A stretch of DNA of 64,000 nt from Paracoccaceae bacterium (GCA_022843025.1 JALHOL010000006.1:124001-188000), one strand, 5' to 3'; positions 40,963 to 50,847 are shown, counted from the first letter of the stretch. Notes: a model not told the origin generated them from the sequence alone. Numbers and translations are program-made.

Positions 40963-40981
40963 GATTTTTCGCAGAAAAATC
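40963..40981. terminator. Bidirectional AT-rich palindromic terminator
   Basis: GATTTTTC-GCA-GAAAAATC forms an 8-bp stem with T tracts on both strands, between the convergent Rrf2 and dipeptidase genes. The sequence is identical to the second hairpin at 3548-3566, including flanking bases. Confidence 0.65.
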
Positions 40982-40988
40982 GCCCCTT

Positions 40989-42056
40989 TCACTGCCCCCA
41001 GGTCCGCCGCAGGACAGCCAGCCAGTTGTCCCATGCCAGTTTGCGGATCAGGTCTTCGCCATAGCCATGCGCCCGCAGCGCATCGATCAGACGTGGCAGG
41101 CCTGCCACATCGGTGATGCCTTGCGGCACGGTCGCGCCATCGAAATCCGATCCGAAGCCGACCTGATCTTCGCCCAGCCGCCCGATCAGATGGTCCAGAT
41201 GCTGCAGCACGGCCTCCCAGCCCATATTGGGGTCGCGCCGCCCATCCGGGCGCAGGAAGACCGTGGCAAAGTTCAACCCCACCAGCCCGCCCCGTTCGCG
41301 GATCATGTCCAACTGCCGATCCGTCAGGTTTCGGCTCGACGGTGTCACCGCATGGGCGTTGGAATGGCTGGCCACCAGCGGCGCATCGGACAGCCGCGCC
41401 ACATCGTCAAAGCCCTTTTCGTTCAGATGGCTCAAATCGATCAGGATCTTCAGCGCATTGCATTCCCGCACCAGCCGCGCGCCGGCCTCGGTCAGCCCCG
41501 ACCCCGTATCGGGCGTGCCGGGAAAGCGGAATGGCACCCCATAGCCAAAGACGGTTGGCCGGCTCCAGACCGGCCCCAGCGACCGCAATCCCATCGCGTG
41601 AAAGGCATGCAGCGCATCGCAGCCGGGATCGATCGCCTCGGCCCCTTCCATATGCATGACACCGGCGATTACCCCTTGCGCCCGCGCGGCCTCGATCTCC
41701 CCCGCCGTCCGGCACAGGCGGAACGCCCCGTCCGATGCCCTCGCCATCCATAACAGATGCCCCGCCTGCTCCAGCGCGACCACCTGGCTTGGCCCCAGCG
41801 GCAACTGCCCCGGAAGGTCCACCGCATAGGGCGGGCGGTCCATCAGCGCCTCGATCGCATGCGCATCTACCGTGCTGGGCGTTGGCACATAAATGGCAAA
41901 AAGCCCGCCTGCAAAGCCGCCCGCCTGCATGCGCGGCAGGTCCAGATGGCCCTTGCCTTCTCCGGTCAGCCAGATCGCCTCACGCGCGGCAGGGTTCATC
42001 AACAGACGGTATAGAATATCGTTATGGCCGTCGAACACTGGGATAAGGTCGGTCAT
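40989..42056 (-). CDS. Membrane dipeptidase (renal dipeptidase family)
   Basis: This 355-residue amidohydrolase of peptidase family M19 has HxD metal ligands at H11 and D13 (FDGHNDIL). The bridging Glu is in MHMEGAEA, histidines are in IDLSHLNEKG and ASHSNAHA, and the final Asp is in GSDFDGAT. Such enzymes cleave dipeptides, sometimes with D-residues, using two zinc ions. No signal peptide is seen, so it is likely cytoplasmic in spite of the family name. The ATG at 42056 follows GGAGG. It stands alone on the minus strand. Confidence 0.92.
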   Translation of the reverse strand: MTDLIPVFDGHNDILYRLLMNPAAREAIWLTGEGKGHLDLPRMQAGGFAGGLFAIYVPTPSTVDAHAIEALMDRPPYAVDLPGQLPLGPSQVVALEQAGHLLWMARASDGAFRLCRTAGEIEAARAQGVIAGVMHMEGAEAIDPGCDALHAFHAMGLRSLGPVWSRPTVFGYGVPFRFPGTPDTGSGLTEAGARLVRECNALKILIDLSHLNEKGFDDVARLSDAPLVASHSNAHAVTPSSRNLTDRQLDMIRERGGLVGLNFATVFLRPDGRRDPNMGWEAVLQHLDHLIGRLGEDQVGFGSDFDGATVPQGITDVAGLPRLIDALRAHGYGEDLIRKLAWDNWLAVLRRTWGQ

Positions 42057-42113
42057 GGATGCCTCCGCATTGCGCGGCCACCCTTGCACGGGCCGGGGGC
42101 AGCTTGAACCCCC

Positions 42114-42509
42114 TCAGCAACACTCCGCGCCTGCCAACCCCGTCAGGATCGGGCAATCCGGGCGCTGATCCCCGGCGCAACTGGCCACCAAATCGCGCAG
42201 CGTCGCCTGCATCGCCCGCAATTCGGCGATCTTGCGGTCCATGTCGGCCAGATGCTGCTCGGCCAAGGCTTTTACATCGGCGCTGGCCCGCGCGCGATCC
42301 TCATACAGCGCCAGCAGCTTGCGGCATTCCTCGATGGTAAAGCCCAGCCCGCGCGCCCGCGCCAGAAAGGCCAGCTTGTGCAGATCGCTTTCGCGAAAGG
42401 CGCGATAGCCGTTCGCCCCGCGCAAGGGGCGGATCAGGCCGATCTCTTCATAGTAACGGATCGTCTTGGCAGGCAGCCCCGACCGTTCGGCGACATCCTT
42501 GATGTTCAT
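42114..42509 (-). CDS. cueR: Copper-responsive MerR-family regulator (CueR)
   Basis: This 131-residue MerR protein has the N-terminal helix-turn-helix ([25 protein letters not shown]). It carries a Cu(I)-type sensing loop with C111 and C119 spaced by seven residues, as C112 and C120 in E. coli CueR, and a serine at 76 where zinc sensors have cysteine. It ends with an extra CC pair. It activates promoters with long spacers. It follows copA with a four-base overlap (42506-42509). CueR-type boxes lie upstream of copA and copZ. Confidence 0.93.
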   Translation of the reverse strand: MNIKDVAERSGLPAKTIRYYEEIGLIRPLRGANGYRAFRESDLHKLAFLARARGLGFTIEECRKLLALYEDRARASADVKALAEQHLADMDRKIAELRAMQATLRDLVASCAGDQRPDCPILTGLAGAECC

Positions 42510-44965
42510 CCCCTCACCCCCCGCACCCGTTTCAACCGCAACGCATTGCTCAGCACAAAAACCGAAGACAGCGCCATCGCCCCCGCCGCCAGCATGGGCG
42601 AAAGCTGCGGCCCGCCAAAGGGCACCAGCAGACCCGCCGCCACCGGGATCAGCGCAGCATTATAGCCAAAGGCCCAGATCAGGTTCTGCTTGATGTTGCG
42701 CATCGTGGCGCGCGCCACGATCACCGCATCCGCCACCCCCTGCGGATCGCCCGACATCAGCACCACGTCCCCCGCCTCAATCGCCACATCCGTGCCGGTC
42801 CCCATCGCCAGCCCCACCTCCGCCGCCGCCAGCGCGGGCGCATCGTTGATACCGTCGCCCACAAAGGCGACGCTGTCGCCCATGGCGCGCACCGCATCGG
42901 CCTTGCCACCCGGCAGAACGCCCGCCTGTACATCGCGCAAGCCCAGCCGCGCCCCGATGGCCGCCGCCGTCACCGCATTGTCGCCCGTCACCATCGCAAT
43001 GCGCAGCCCCAGCCGCTCCAACGCGCGCAGCGCATCCACGGCCGATGGTTTCAGCGGGTCTGCCACAGCAATCACCCCGCGCGCCTGATCCGCATCGCCG
43101 ACGAACAACAGCCCCTTGCCCTCGCCCGCCCAGACCTCTGCCGCCCGCGCCAAATCGTCAGGTACCACGCCAAACATCCGCGCCGATCCAACTGCGACCA
43201 CCGCGCCGCCGACCACCGCCCGTGCACCATAGCCCGGCACGGCCTCGAACCGCTCGGCCAGCGGCAGGACCAGCCCGCGCGCCGCAGCCTCGGCCAGCAC
43301 AGCCGCGGCGAGCGGGTGTTCTGACCCTGCCTCGACCGCCGCCGCCTGTGCCAGCATCGCGTCATCCCCCAGCATATCGGTCACCACCGGGCGGCCCAGC
43401 GTCAGCGTGCCGGTCTTGTCAAAGGCCACCACCTGCACCTCGGCCAGCCGTTGCAACGCTTCACCCTTGCGGAACAGCACCCCCAGTTCTGCCGCCCGGC
43501 CAGACCCGACAAGGATGGAAACCGGCGTCGCCAGCCCCATCGCACAAGGACAGGCGATGATCAGCACCGACACCCCGGCCACCAAAGCCTGCGCCACCCC
43601 CTGCCCGGCCACAAGCCAGCCAACCGCCGCCAGCACCGCTATGCCCATCACAGCTGGCACGAACCACAGCGTCACCCGGTCCACCAGCGCCTGCACCGGC
43701 AGTTTGGTGCCCTGCGCCTCTTCCACCATCGCCAGAATCCGCGCCAGCACCGTGGCCGCGCCCACCTGCCGCACCTCGACCACCAACGCGCCGGTGCCGT
43801 TGATCGTGCCGCCTGTCACCGCATCACCCGCGCCCTTGGCCACCGGGACCGGCTCACCCGTCAGCATCGCCTCATCCACCGCTGACGCGCCGGAAATGAC
43901 CACGCCATCCACTGCCACCCGCTCCCCAGGCCGCACCAGAACACGCATCCCCGGCACGAGCGATGCCACCGGCACCTCGGCCCCGTCTTCCAGCCGCGCC
44001 ACTTTGGGCTGCAAGCCCACAAGCCGCGCAATGGCCGCCCCGGCCCGCCCGCGCGCCCGCGCCTCCAGCGTGCGACCCAAAAGGATCAGCACCACGATGA
44101 CCGCCGCCGCCTCGAAATACACCGCCCGTGCCGCATCGGGGAACAACCCCGGCGCAAAGGTGACGAGAGTGGAATAGGCCCAGGCCGCACCCGTGCCCAC
44201 CGCCACCAGCGAATTCATGTCGGGCGCGCCGCGCAGCAGCGCGGGCCAGCCCTTGATCAGAAACCGCCGCCCCGGCCCCAGCAGCACCAGCGTCACCAGC
44301 ACGAATTGTGCGATCCACAGCGCCTGCGTTCCCACCAGCCCCATCAGCCAGTGATGAAACGGCGGGTAAAGGTGCCCGCCCATCTCGGCCACAAAGACCG
44401 GCAGGGTCAGCGCCGCCGCAATCCCCGTATCCCGCGCCAGCGCCCGCAATTCCACCTTCGGATCATGCGGCGCGGCCTCGCTTGCCGCCCGCGTCTCATA
44501 GCCCGCGCGGGTGACGGCGGCGGCCAGCACCTCGGCCCCGGCCCCACCTTCCCACAGCGTCACCGTGGCGCGGCGCAGCGCCAGATTGGCCACCGCCTCC
44601 TTCACCCCGGGTTGCGCGCGCAGCACCCGCTCCACCCGCCCGGTGCAGGCGGCACAGGTCATCCCGTCGACGTCCAGAAGCACCGTCGTCTCGCGCGCCG
44701 GATACCCGGCCTTGGCAAGCGCCGCCGCCATGGCTGCCGGTGCGGCAGGGCTGGCATAGGCCACATCCGCCGTTTCGGTGGACAGGTTCACCACTGCCCG
44801 CGTCACACCCGGCAGGGCCGTCAGAACGCGTTCGGCGCGCAGAACGCAGGAGGCGCAGGTCATCCCCTCCAGCCGGAATCGCGCCTGCCGGGCCGGGTCG
44901 ACCCCGGAAGCGGGGGCAGTCGAATCTGTGGCGGGGGCAGCGGTGGCAAGGGCAGCTTGGGTCAT
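42506..44965 (-). CDS. copA: Copper-exporting P1B-type ATPase
   Basis: This 819-residue protein has two N-terminal heavy-metal-associated domains (CxxC at C37/C40 and C104/C107) and about eight membrane helices. The transport motif CPC is in [13 protein letters not shown], the phosphorylation motif is DKTGTLT, and TGEP, the SEHP nucleotide motif and GDGINDAP are all present. It exports Cu(I) from the cytoplasm. The ATG at 44965 follows GGAAGGAG. Its promoter has a CueR-type dyad in a 19-base spacer. The downstream gene is cueR. Confidence 0.96.
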   Translation of the reverse strand: MTQAALATAAPATDSTAPASGVDPARQARFRLEGMTCASCVLRAERVLTALPGVTRAVVNLSTETADVAYASPAAPAAMAAALAKAGYPARETTVLLDVDGMTCAACTGRVERVLRAQPGVKEAVANLALRRATVTLWEGGAGAEVLAAAVTRAGYETRAASEAAPHDPKVELRALARDTGIAAALTLPVFVAEMGGHLYPPFHHWLMGLVGTQALWIAQFVLVTLVLLGPGRRFLIKGWPALLRGAPDMNSLVAVGTGAAWAYSTLVTFAPGLFPDAARAVYFEAAAVIVVLILLGRTLEARARGRAGAAIARLVGLQPKVARLEDGAEVPVASLVPGMRVLVRPGERVAVDGVVISGASAVDEAMLTGEPVPVAKGAGDAVTGGTINGTGALVVEVRQVGAATVLARILAMVEEAQGTKLPVQALVDRVTLWFVPAVMGIAVLAAVGWLVAGQGVAQALVAGVSVLIIACPCAMGLATPVSILVGSGRAAELGVLFRKGEALQRLAEVQVVAFDKTGTLTLGRPVVTDMLGDDAMLAQAAAVEAGSEHPLAAAVLAEAAARGLVLPLAERFEAVPGYGARAVVGGAVVAVGSARMFGVVPDDLARAAEVWAGEGKGLLFVGDADQARGVIAVADPLKPSAVDALRALERLGLRIAMVTGDNAVTAAAIGARLGLRDVQAGVLPGGKADAVRAMGDSVAFVGDGINDAPALAAAEVGLAMGTGTDVAIEAGDVVLMSGDPQGVADAVIVARATMRNIKQNLIWAFGYNAALIPVAAGLLVPFGGPQLSPMLAAGAMALSSVFVLSNALRLKRVRGVRG

Positions 44966-44987
44966 GGAAAGACTCCTTCCACCACCC

Positions 44988-45018
44988 CATGTAATCCTTC
45001 CAGTAAAGGGAAGGTCAA
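44988..45018 (-). promoter_or_regulatory. CueR-type promoter/operator of copA
   Basis: On the minus strand TTGACC (45018-45013) is followed by a 19-base spacer and TACATG (44993-44988). The spacer carries the ACCTTCC/GGAAGG dyad (plus strand CCTTCC at 44996 and GGAAGGT at 45009-45015) of copper MerR regulators. A 19-base spacer is typical of MerR-activated promoters. Confidence 0.75.
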
Positions 45019-45054
45019 TCCCCGCCCCCAAAAACCTTTATGTCAGTTCCACCC

Positions 45055-45086
45055 TTGACCTTCCTGTTACAGGAACCCCCACATAT
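45055..45086 (+). promoter_or_regulatory. CueR-type promoter/operator of copZ
   Basis: TTGACC (45055-45060) is followed by TTCCTGTTACAGGAACCCC and then a weak -10 around CACATAT. The ACCTTCC/GGAACC inverted repeat matches the box before copA, less perfectly. The two promoters point away from each other with 36 bases between their -35 hexamers. Confidence 0.6.
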
Positions 45087-45113
45087 CAAACATCCAACCA
45101 AAGGACCAAACCC

Positions 45114-45314
45114 GTGACCCTTCTTTCCATCCCCGACATGACCTGCGGCCATTGCAAGGCATCGGTCGAAACCGCCTTGGCATCGCTGGCCGATGCGGGC
45201 GAGGTGACGGTCGATCTGGCCGCCCGGACGGCCACGACGACAGGCCCGGCCAGCCCCGAATCCCTGATCCTTGCCCTAGATGAAGTGGGCTTTCCCGCCA
45301 CGCAGATCGGCTGA
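45114..45314 (+). CDS. copZ: Copper chaperone, HMA domain (CopZ-like)
   Basis: This 66-residue protein is a single heavy-metal-associated domain with the copper-binding MTCGHC motif (residues 9-14) and a family-typical fold pattern. It starts with GTG at 45114, eight bases after AAGGA. It delivers Cu(I) to the CopA ATPase encoded divergently. Its promoter region has a CueR-like box, so both genes should respond to copper. Confidence 0.9.
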   Translation: MTLLSIPDMTCGHCKASVETALASLADAGEVTVDLAARTATTTGPASPESLILALDEVGFPATQIG

Positions 45315-45486
45315 TCGCGCGAACGTGCGCAGGGATTTACGGGCTAAGCCACGGAACCTGTTGCAAATGTCGCACATCCCCTGTAGCGCGTCGCAAAATC
45401 GTCATGCTTGCGTCTTGTCCCGGTCTTTTCCCGCGCACAACTCTTGCAGAAGCGATTTCAGACCAGAGCCGGAGCGAGCAGGAAAG

Positions 45487-45621
45487 ATGGCCAAGAAACC
45501 GAACACCACCACGCAGCAACAGGGCGGCAGCAACACGCCCACGCAGCAACAAGACCAATCCCAAGGGTCCACCCAACAGCAAGGGTCCACCCCGATCTTC
45601 CGCGACTGGGCCGCGATCTGA
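45487..45621 (+). CDS. Small Gln/Thr-rich protein of unknown function
   Basis: A 44-residue protein dominated by TQQQ repeats (three or four QQQ runs) that ends in a hydrophobic STPIFRDWAAI segment. GCAGGAAAG precedes the ATG at a normal distance, and a strong terminator follows 34 bases after the stop, so the unit looks like an expressed monocistronic gene. It has no signal peptide. I do not recognise the family. Confidence 0.6.
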   Translation: MAKKPNTTTQQQGGSNTPTQQQDQSQGSTQQQGSTPIFRDWAAI

Positions 45622-45654
45622 ACCCAAGCAGACCGGAACAGACGCTTTCCTGAG

Positions 45655-45682
45655 ACAGGGCCAGCCGCTAGGCTGGCCCTGT
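45655..45682 (+). terminator. Strong 12-bp terminator hairpin
   Basis: ACAGGGCCAGCC (45655-45666) pairs perfectly with GGCTGGCCCTGT (45671-45682) around GCTA and is followed by TTCATT. It ends the small Gln/Thr-rich gene transcript. Confidence 0.8.
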
Positions 45683-45702
45683 TTCATTCAAGGCCCCCAC
45701 TG

Positions 45703-46035
45703 ATGCCCAGCCCCGTTTCCTCCATCCCCAATCTCGGCCCCGCGACCGAGGCCGCCTTTGCCAAGGCGGGCATCCATTCCGCCGAAGAGTTGCGCGCGCT
45801 TGGCCCGGATGAAGGCTATCGCCGCCTTCTGGCCAGTGGTGTGGCCCCCCATTTCATCGGCTACTATGTGATCGTCATGGGCCTGCAAGGCCGCCCGTGG
45901 AACGATTGCCAAGGGGATGAAAAGGCCGCGCTGCGCGTCCGTTTCGATGCGATCAAGGCCAGTATGAAAGGAAAAGGCCGCTCCGAAATCGAAGCGGCCC
46001 TTGATATGCTTGGCGTCGTGGAACGTCGCCGCTGA
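45703..46035 (+). CDS. TfoX/Sxy C-terminal domain protein
   Basis: This 110-residue protein begins with the helix-hairpin-helix-like TfoX C-terminal region, PNLGPATEAAFAKAGIHSAEELRALG, given here as PNLGPATEAAF and HSAEELRALGPDEGY. The N-terminal TfoX domain is absent. In other bacteria TfoX regulates competence; a stand-alone C domain has no set function. It ends 10 bases before the convergent ndk. Confidence 0.75.
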   Translation: MPSPVSSIPNLGPATEAAFAKAGIHSAEELRALGPDEGYRRLLASGVAPHFIGYYVIVMGLQGRPWNDCQGDEKAALRVRFDAIKASMKGKGRSEIEAALDMLGVVERRR

Positions 46036-46045
46036 TCCCTGCGGA

Positions 46046-46468
46046 TCAGCCGACCAGTTCGAGACCCGAGAAGTAGAACGCGATCTCGCGCGCGGCGGAT
46101 GCCTCGCTGTCCGACCCGTGGACCGAGTTTTCGCCAACCGACAGGGCGAATTCCTTGCGGATCGTGCCTTCGGCAGCGTTGGCCGGGTTGGTTGCGCCCA
46201 TCACTTCGCGGTTCTTCAGGATAGCGCCTTCGCCTTCCAGAACCTGCACGACCACCGGCTCGGATGCCATGAACTCGCACAGTTCGCCATAGAAGCCGCG
46301 CTCCTTGTGTTCGGCATAGAACTGACCGGCCTGCGCCATGGTCAGGTGGATGCGCTTTTGTGCGACGATGCGCAGACCAGCTTCTTCAAACTTGGCGTTG
46401 ATCTTGCCGGTCAGGTTGCGCTTGGTCGCATCGGGTTTGATGATCGACAGGGTGCGTTCGATGGCCAT
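46046..46468 (-). CDS. ndk: Nucleoside diphosphate kinase
   Basis: This 140-residue protein matches Ndk over its full length: [18 protein letters not shown], the [18 protein letters not shown] loop, and the active-site histidine in NSVHGSDS. It moves the gamma phosphate between nucleoside triphosphates and diphosphates through phosphohistidine. The ATG at 46468 follows GGAGACG; the longer open frame to 46702 is not supported. It is monocistronic, convergent with the TfoX-C gene. Confidence 0.97.
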   Translation of the reverse strand: MAIERTLSIIKPDATKRNLTGKINAKFEEAGLRIVAQKRIHLTMAQAGQFYAEHKERGFYGELCEFMASEPVVVQVLEGEGAILKNREVMGATNPANAAEGTIRKEFALSVGENSVHGSDSEASAAREIAFYFSGLELVG

Positions 46469-46633
46469 GGGGACGTCTCCGTTACTGGGTTCTGTTTCTG
46501 GGGCGCGTGGGGGATCCCCGCGCCGGAATTCATGTGCGGCGCACGTAGCATGGGCCTGTAACAATGAAAAGCCGCCGCCGATCCTGAACGTGGCCAAAGC
46601 GTTAAACACGGGTGCGCTGCGTGCATACGCCCG

Positions 46634-46669
46634 TCTGCACCACCATCTGCACCACGCGCTGCACGCCCA
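46634..46669. repeat. Three imperfect 12-bp tandem repeats
   Basis: TCTGCACCACCA, TCTGCACCACGC and GCTGCACGCCCA follow one another in the 251-base gap between ndk and the ABC-F gene. The rest of that gap shows no gene; divergent promoters of both flanking genes must lie in it. Confidence 0.4.
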
Positions 46670-46719
46670 ATTCACAGCCGCCGTTGACGCCGCGCCGCCC
46701 ATAGGGCAAGCCCTGCGCC

Positions 46720-48573
46720 ATGTTACGCATTGACGCCATCACCTATTCCGTCGAAGGCCGCCCCCTTTTGGAGGCAGCCTCCGCCACCATTCCCACCGGC
46801 CACAAGGTCGGCCTCGTGGGCCGTAATGGCACGGGAAAAACCACGCTTTTCAGGCTGATACGCGGCGAACTTGCACTTGAGGGCGGGTCGATCACCCTGC
46901 CCTCGCGCGCCCGCATCGGCGGTGTGGCGCAAGAGGTGCCTTCGTCGGAAACCTCGCTCCTCGATACCGTGCTTCAGGCCGATACCGAACGCGCCGCTTT
47001 GCTGGACGAATCCCACACCGCCACCGACCCCCACCGCATCGCCGAAATTCAGGCCCGGCTGGCCGATATCGACGCCTGGTCGGCTGAGGGTCGCGCGTCC
47101 AGCATTCTCAAGGGGTTAGGCTTCGACGCGGATCAGCAACTCATGCCCTGTTCGGCCTTTTCCGGCGGCTGGCGGATGCGGGTTGCGCTGGCAGGCGTGC
47201 TGTTTTCCCAGCCGGATCTGCTGCTGCTCGACGAACCGACCAACTACCTCGATCTTGAAGGCGCGCTCTGGCTTGAGGCTTATCTTCAGAAATATCCCCA
47301 TACTGTCATCATCATCAGCCATGATCGTGGTCTGCTGAACCGCGCCGTGCAGGGCATCCTGCATCTGGATCAGCGGAAATTGACATATTGGACAGGCCCT
47401 TACGACCAGTTCGCAAGACAGATGGCCGAACGCCGCGCTGTCTTGCAGGCCGAGGCAAAGAAGCAAGAGGCGCGGCGCGCGCATCTGCAATCCTTCGTTG
47501 ACCGGTTCAAGGCAAAAGCGTCCAAGGCCGTGCAGGCGCAATCCCGCGTGAAGATGCTGGAGAAAATGACACCGATCACCGCGCCCGAAGATGCCAAGCG
47601 TGTGGTCTTTACCTTCCCGGCGCCCGAGGAATTGTCGCCGCCCATCATCAACATGGAAGGCGCCGCTGTGGGCTATGGCGGCCCGCCCGTCCTAAAGAAG
47701 CTTTCGTTAAGGATCGACCAAGACGACCGCATCGCCCTGCTGGGACGGAATGGTGAGGGAAAGTCCACGCTTTCCAAGCTGTTGGCGGGCAAACTTACCG
47801 CGCTTGAGGGGCGTTTCACGCGCTCGTCCAAGTTAAGAATTGGTTACTTTGCGCAGCATCAGGTGGATGAGCTGCACATCGACGAAACACCGCTGCAACA
47901 CATCCAACGCCTGCGCCCCGATGAAGGCCAACCCCGCCTGCGCGCGCGGCTGGCTGGATTCGGTCTGATGGCCGATCAGGCCGAAACGCAGGTCGGCCGC
48001 CTGTCAGGCGGGCAGAAGGCACGGCTGTCGCTGCTCTTGGCCACCATCGACGCGCCGCATCTCTTGATCCTCGATGAACCGACCAACCACCTTGATATGG
48101 AAAGCCGCGAGGCGCTGGTCGAAGCGCTGACCGAATACTCCGGCGCAGTGATCCTTGTCAGCCATGACATGCACCTTCTTTCGCTGGTCGCCGATCGGCT
48201 CTGGCTGGTCAAAGGCGGGGCCGTCACGCCCTATAATGAGGATCTGGAAGCCTATCGCCGGATGCTTCTGGCCGGCGACGAAGAGGTGAAAGTCGCCGCG
48301 AAACCCGTTGAAAAACCAAAGAAAGCCAGCCGTGACGAAATCCTCGTACTGCGTGCTGAGGTGCGCAAATGCGAAGACCGTCTCGCCAAGATCAACGACA
48401 TGCGTGACAAGCTGGCAAAGAAGCTGGCCGATCCCGAACTCTATGAATCCTCGCGCATCGGCGAATTGGAAACCTGGAACCGCAAATATGCCGAGGTGAT
48501 GGAGGCGCTGGACAAGGCCGAGGCGCTCTGGCTTTCGGCGCAAGACCGGCTGGAGCAGGCCGAGGCTGCGTAG
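46720..48573 (+). CDS. ABC-F family ATPase (Uup/YheS-like)
   Basis: This 617-residue protein has two ABC domains without membrane spans: Walker [10 protein letters not shown] and GRNGEGKST, signatures FSGGWRMR and LSGGQKAR, and Walker [13 protein letters not shown] and [13 protein letters not shown] charged linker (about 230-290) joins them, and a C-terminal coiled-coil region rich in Lys/Glu (about 535-617) follows. ABC-F proteins act on ribosomes to rescue or tune translation; the C-terminal coil is like Uup/YheS. Specific substrate peptides or resistance roles are not evident. Confidence 0.92.
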   Translation: MLRIDAITYSVEGRPLLEAASATIPTGHKVGLVGRNGTGKTTLFRLIRGELALEGGSITLPSRARIGGVAQEVPSSETSLLDTVLQADTERAALLDESHTATDPHRIAEIQARLADIDAWSAEGRASSILKGLGFDADQQLMPCSAFSGGWRMRVALAGVLFSQPDLLLLDEPTNYLDLEGALWLEAYLQKYPHTVIIISHDRGLLNRAVQGILHLDQRKLTYWTGPYDQFARQMAERRAVLQAEAKKQEARRAHLQSFVDRFKAKASKAVQAQSRVKMLEKMTPITAPEDAKRVVFTFPAPEELSPPIINMEGAAVGYGGPPVLKKLSLRIDQDDRIALLGRNGEGKSTLSKLLAGKLTALEGRFTRSSKLRIGYFAQHQVDELHIDETPLQHIQRLRPDEGQPRLRARLAGFGLMADQAETQVGRLSGGQKARLSLLLATIDAPHLLILDEPTNHLDMESREALVEALTEYSGAVILVSHDMHLLSLVADRLWLVKGGAVTPYNEDLEAYRRMLLAGDEEVKVAAKPVEKPKKASRDEILVLRAEVRKCEDRLAKINDMRDKLAKKLADPELYESSRIGELETWNRKYAEVMEALDKAEALWLSAQDRLEQAEAA

Positions 48574-48576
48574 ACC

Positions 48577-49035
48577 ATGCCGATGCCCTGGACCTATCGG
48601 CAGGCAACCCGGGAATGGCAGGCGTTCTTGGCAGATGCGCAATACGCAATGGATACGCCCACGGACCACAGCACCTTCACCGCCGTTGAAGGTGTGCTGC
48701 GTGCCTTTCGCCATCGCCTGACACCGCAGCAAGCCATTGATTTTGCGCAAGTCCTTCCATCGGTCCTGCGGGCGCTTTTCATCGCCGACTGGAACCTGTC
48801 CGATCCGCCCGCCCCGCCCGGCAACCGCGCGGATTGGACAGCCGAAGCCCGTGCCCTGCGCCGCCATCACAACATCGCGCCTGAGAATTGCGTCGCCGCC
48901 ACCGCCTATGCCCTGCGCCGCGCGGTCCTGCGCGCAGACCTGGACCGCGTGCTGTCCCGCCTGCCGCCCTTTGCCGCCGAGTTCTGGTCAACCCCCGGGA
49001 TTGATCCGGCCAGTCTTGGGCCCCGCATCGTCTGA
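48577..49035 (+). CDS. DUF2267 protein
   Basis: This 152-residue protein has the DUF2267 pattern, with helical segments TAVEGVLRAFRHRLTPQQAIDFAQVLPSVLRALF, seen here in shorter parts (AVEGVLRAFRHRLT, AIDFAQVLPSVLRALF). The function of the family is not known. It starts three bases after the ABC-F stop and is likely cotranscribed. The protein has no signal peptide or membrane span. Confidence 0.8.
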   Translation: MPMPWTYRQATREWQAFLADAQYAMDTPTDHSTFTAVEGVLRAFRHRLTPQQAIDFAQVLPSVLRALFIADWNLSDPPAPPGNRADWTAEARALRRHHNIAPENCVAATAYALRRAVLRADLDRVLSRLPPFAAEFWSTPGIDPASLGPRIV

Positions 49036-49115
49036 TCTACACCGCACAAAGCGCGCCGGATTCACTGGCCAGAAACCTTCAGCACCCATAGGCTGCCCAA
49101 AACCGGAGGTCGCCC

Positions 49116-49733
49116 TTGCCCGAAACCGCCTTCCTCATCACAGCCTTTGCGACACTGTTCGTGGTGATTGATCCGCCCGGTCTGGTGCCGCTGTTCATCG
49201 CGCTGACGCAAGGTATGACACCCGAACACCGCCGCCGTCTTGCTCTGCGGGCCTGCCTGATTGCCTGCGGCCTGCTGTTGCTATTCGGCCTTGCGGGGGA
49301 ATCGATCCTTTCCTTTGTCGGAATCACCATGCCTGCCTTCCGCATCGCGGGCGGCATCCTGCTGTTCTTGACTGCACTCGACATGCTGTTCGAACGCCGC
49401 ACGCAGCGGCGCGAGGGACAGAAGACCGAAGCCGACCACGATCCTTCTGTCTTCCCCCTTGCGATTCCCCTGATCGCCGGGCCGGGGGCGATTGCCACCA
49501 TGATCCTGCTGGTGGGTGAAGCACCGGGCTGGTCCGGCACGATCTCGGTGCTGGGCCTGATGGCATTGGTTCTGGCGACCACCTTCCTGTTTCTTCTGGC
49601 CTCGCCGCCGCTGGAACGGCTTCTAGGCCGTACGGGCACCATCGTTATCACTCGGCTTCTGGGCATGTTGCTGGCGGCGCTATCGGTGCAGTTCGTCATC
49701 GACGGTGTCAAAGGCACCGGATTGATCGGCTGA
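49116..49733 (+). CDS. MarC-family integral membrane protein
   Basis: This 205-residue protein has about six membrane helices and the MarC/NAAT signature (FATLFVVIDPPGLVPLFIAL and PLAIPLIAGPGAIATMILL, each quoted only in part). The start is TTG at 49116, five bases after GGAGGT, which decides it. The role of MarC proteins is not settled; antibiotic resistance was once claimed and later withdrawn. The gene is preceded by DUF2267 and followed by the protease gene. Confidence 0.88.
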   Translation: MPETAFLITAFATLFVVIDPPGLVPLFIALTQGMTPEHRRRLALRACLIACGLLLLFGLAGESILSFVGITMPAFRIAGGILLFLTALDMLFERRTQRREGQKTEADHDPSVFPLAIPLIAGPGAIATMILLVGEAPGWSGTISVLGLMALVLATTFLFLLASPPLERLLGRTGTIVITRLLGMLLAALSVQFVIDGVKGTGLIG

Positions 49734-49789
49734 CCCTTCCCCTGCCCGCACGCGCCCCCCATATCCTGCAAGGAAACAGGAAAAACTTC

Positions 49790-50365
49790 ATGGATTCGGA
49801 AACCATTGGCCGTTTGCTCTATCTCGTCCTGCTGCTTGCGGCCGTCGGTGGATGGGTGATCGTCGAATATCGCAAGCGTATGGGCGAGGCGTTGCGCACC
49901 GCCGCTGCCTGGGGCCTGATCTTCATCGGGGTGATGGCTGGCTATGGGCTGTGGAACGATCTGCGCACGGACATCGCCCCGCAGCAGATGATATCCGAAG
50001 CCGGTTCTATCGAAGTGCCGCGGGCAGAGGACGGCCATTACTACCTGACGCTGGATATCAACGGTACGCCGGTGCAATTTCTGGCCGATACCGGGGCCAC
50101 CAACATGGTGCTGTCGGATCGCGATGCCCGCCGTGTCGGGATCGACCCCGAGGCATTGGTCTACATCGGCACGGCGCAAACGGCCAATGGCACGGTCCGC
50201 ACGGCGCGGGTGGAACTGCCCAGCGTGGCGCTTGGCCCCTATCAGGACAGCGACTTCGCCGCCTGGGTCAATCAGGGCGATATGTCGGATTCCCTTTTAG
50301 GAATGGAGTATCTGTCGCTCTACCGCGTTGAAATTGCTGAAGACAGGATGATCCTGCGGCGGTAG
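49790..50365 (+). CDS. Membrane-anchored retropepsin-like aspartic protease (TIGR02281 type)
   Basis: This 191-residue protein has two N-terminal membrane helices (about 8-26 and 38-54) and then a clan AA aspartic protease domain with active site D100-T-G-A-T and a hydrophobic-hydrophobic-G near the end (LLGMEYLSL). Retropepsin-like enzymes act as dimers, here probably in the periplasm. Substrate unknown. The upstream AAGGAAACAGG gives a ribosome-binding site. Confidence 0.87.
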   Translation: MDSETIGRLLYLVLLLAAVGGWVIVEYRKRMGEALRTAAAWGLIFIGVMAGYGLWNDLRTDIAPQQMISEAGSIEVPRAEDGHYYLTLDINGTPVQFLADTGATNMVLSDRDARRVGIDPEALVYIGTAQTANGTVRTARVELPSVALGPYQDSDFAAWVNQGDMSDSLLGMEYLSLYRVEIAEDRMILRR

Positions 50366-50381
50366 GGGCGTTAACCGTTCG

Positions 50382-50840
50382 CTAACCCTTTTCCGCCTTC
50401 TTCTCCCACCGCCCACTTTCCTCTGACCAGTATTGCGCCGCCAACCCCGCCTCGGTCAGCGCCTTCCACTTGGCCCGTGCATCGGTCAGTTGCGCTCCGT
50501 CATTGCCATCAAACAACAGCCAGACCCGTTCCAGCGGACGCGCCTCATCGGGCGTGGTCGCGGCCCCGTCGATCAGGAACAACCCCTTGGCATCATTGGC
50601 AATCGCCCCCTGCCCGATCAGCACCGGCTGATCGGCATCATGCGGCCCGCCCGCCATGCCATGCGGCAAAAATGGCTGGCTTTCCGCCGTCCACAACCGG
50701 GCATCCAGCCGCTCCAGCGATGCCGGATCAGTGCCGCGCAGCATCACGCGCCAACCCTGTGCCACAGCGCGCGGCAGCAGCATCAGCAGCGTCTCCTCAA
50801 CCGAGGAGCGCGTCAGGTGATAGAACATCACCACGCCCAT
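50382..50840 (-). CDS. holC: DNA polymerase III chi subunit
   Basis: This 152-residue protein matches HolC: FYHLTRSSVEETLLMLLPRA at the start, LDARLWTAESQPFLPHG in the centre, and VWLLFDGNDGAQLTDARAKW near the end. Chi joins the clamp loader to single-strand DNA binding protein at the replication fork. It starts seven bases after the pepA stop, so it is cotranscribed with pepA, as in many proteobacteria. Confidence 0.92.
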   Translation of the reverse strand: MGVVMFYHLTRSSVEETLLMLLPRAVAQGWRVMLRGTDPASLERLDARLWTAESQPFLPHGMAGGPHDADQPVLIGQGAIANDAKGLFLIDGAATTPDEARPLERVWLLFDGNDGAQLTDARAKWKALTEAGLAAQYWSEESGRWEKKAEKG

Positions 50841-50847
50841 GGCAGGG

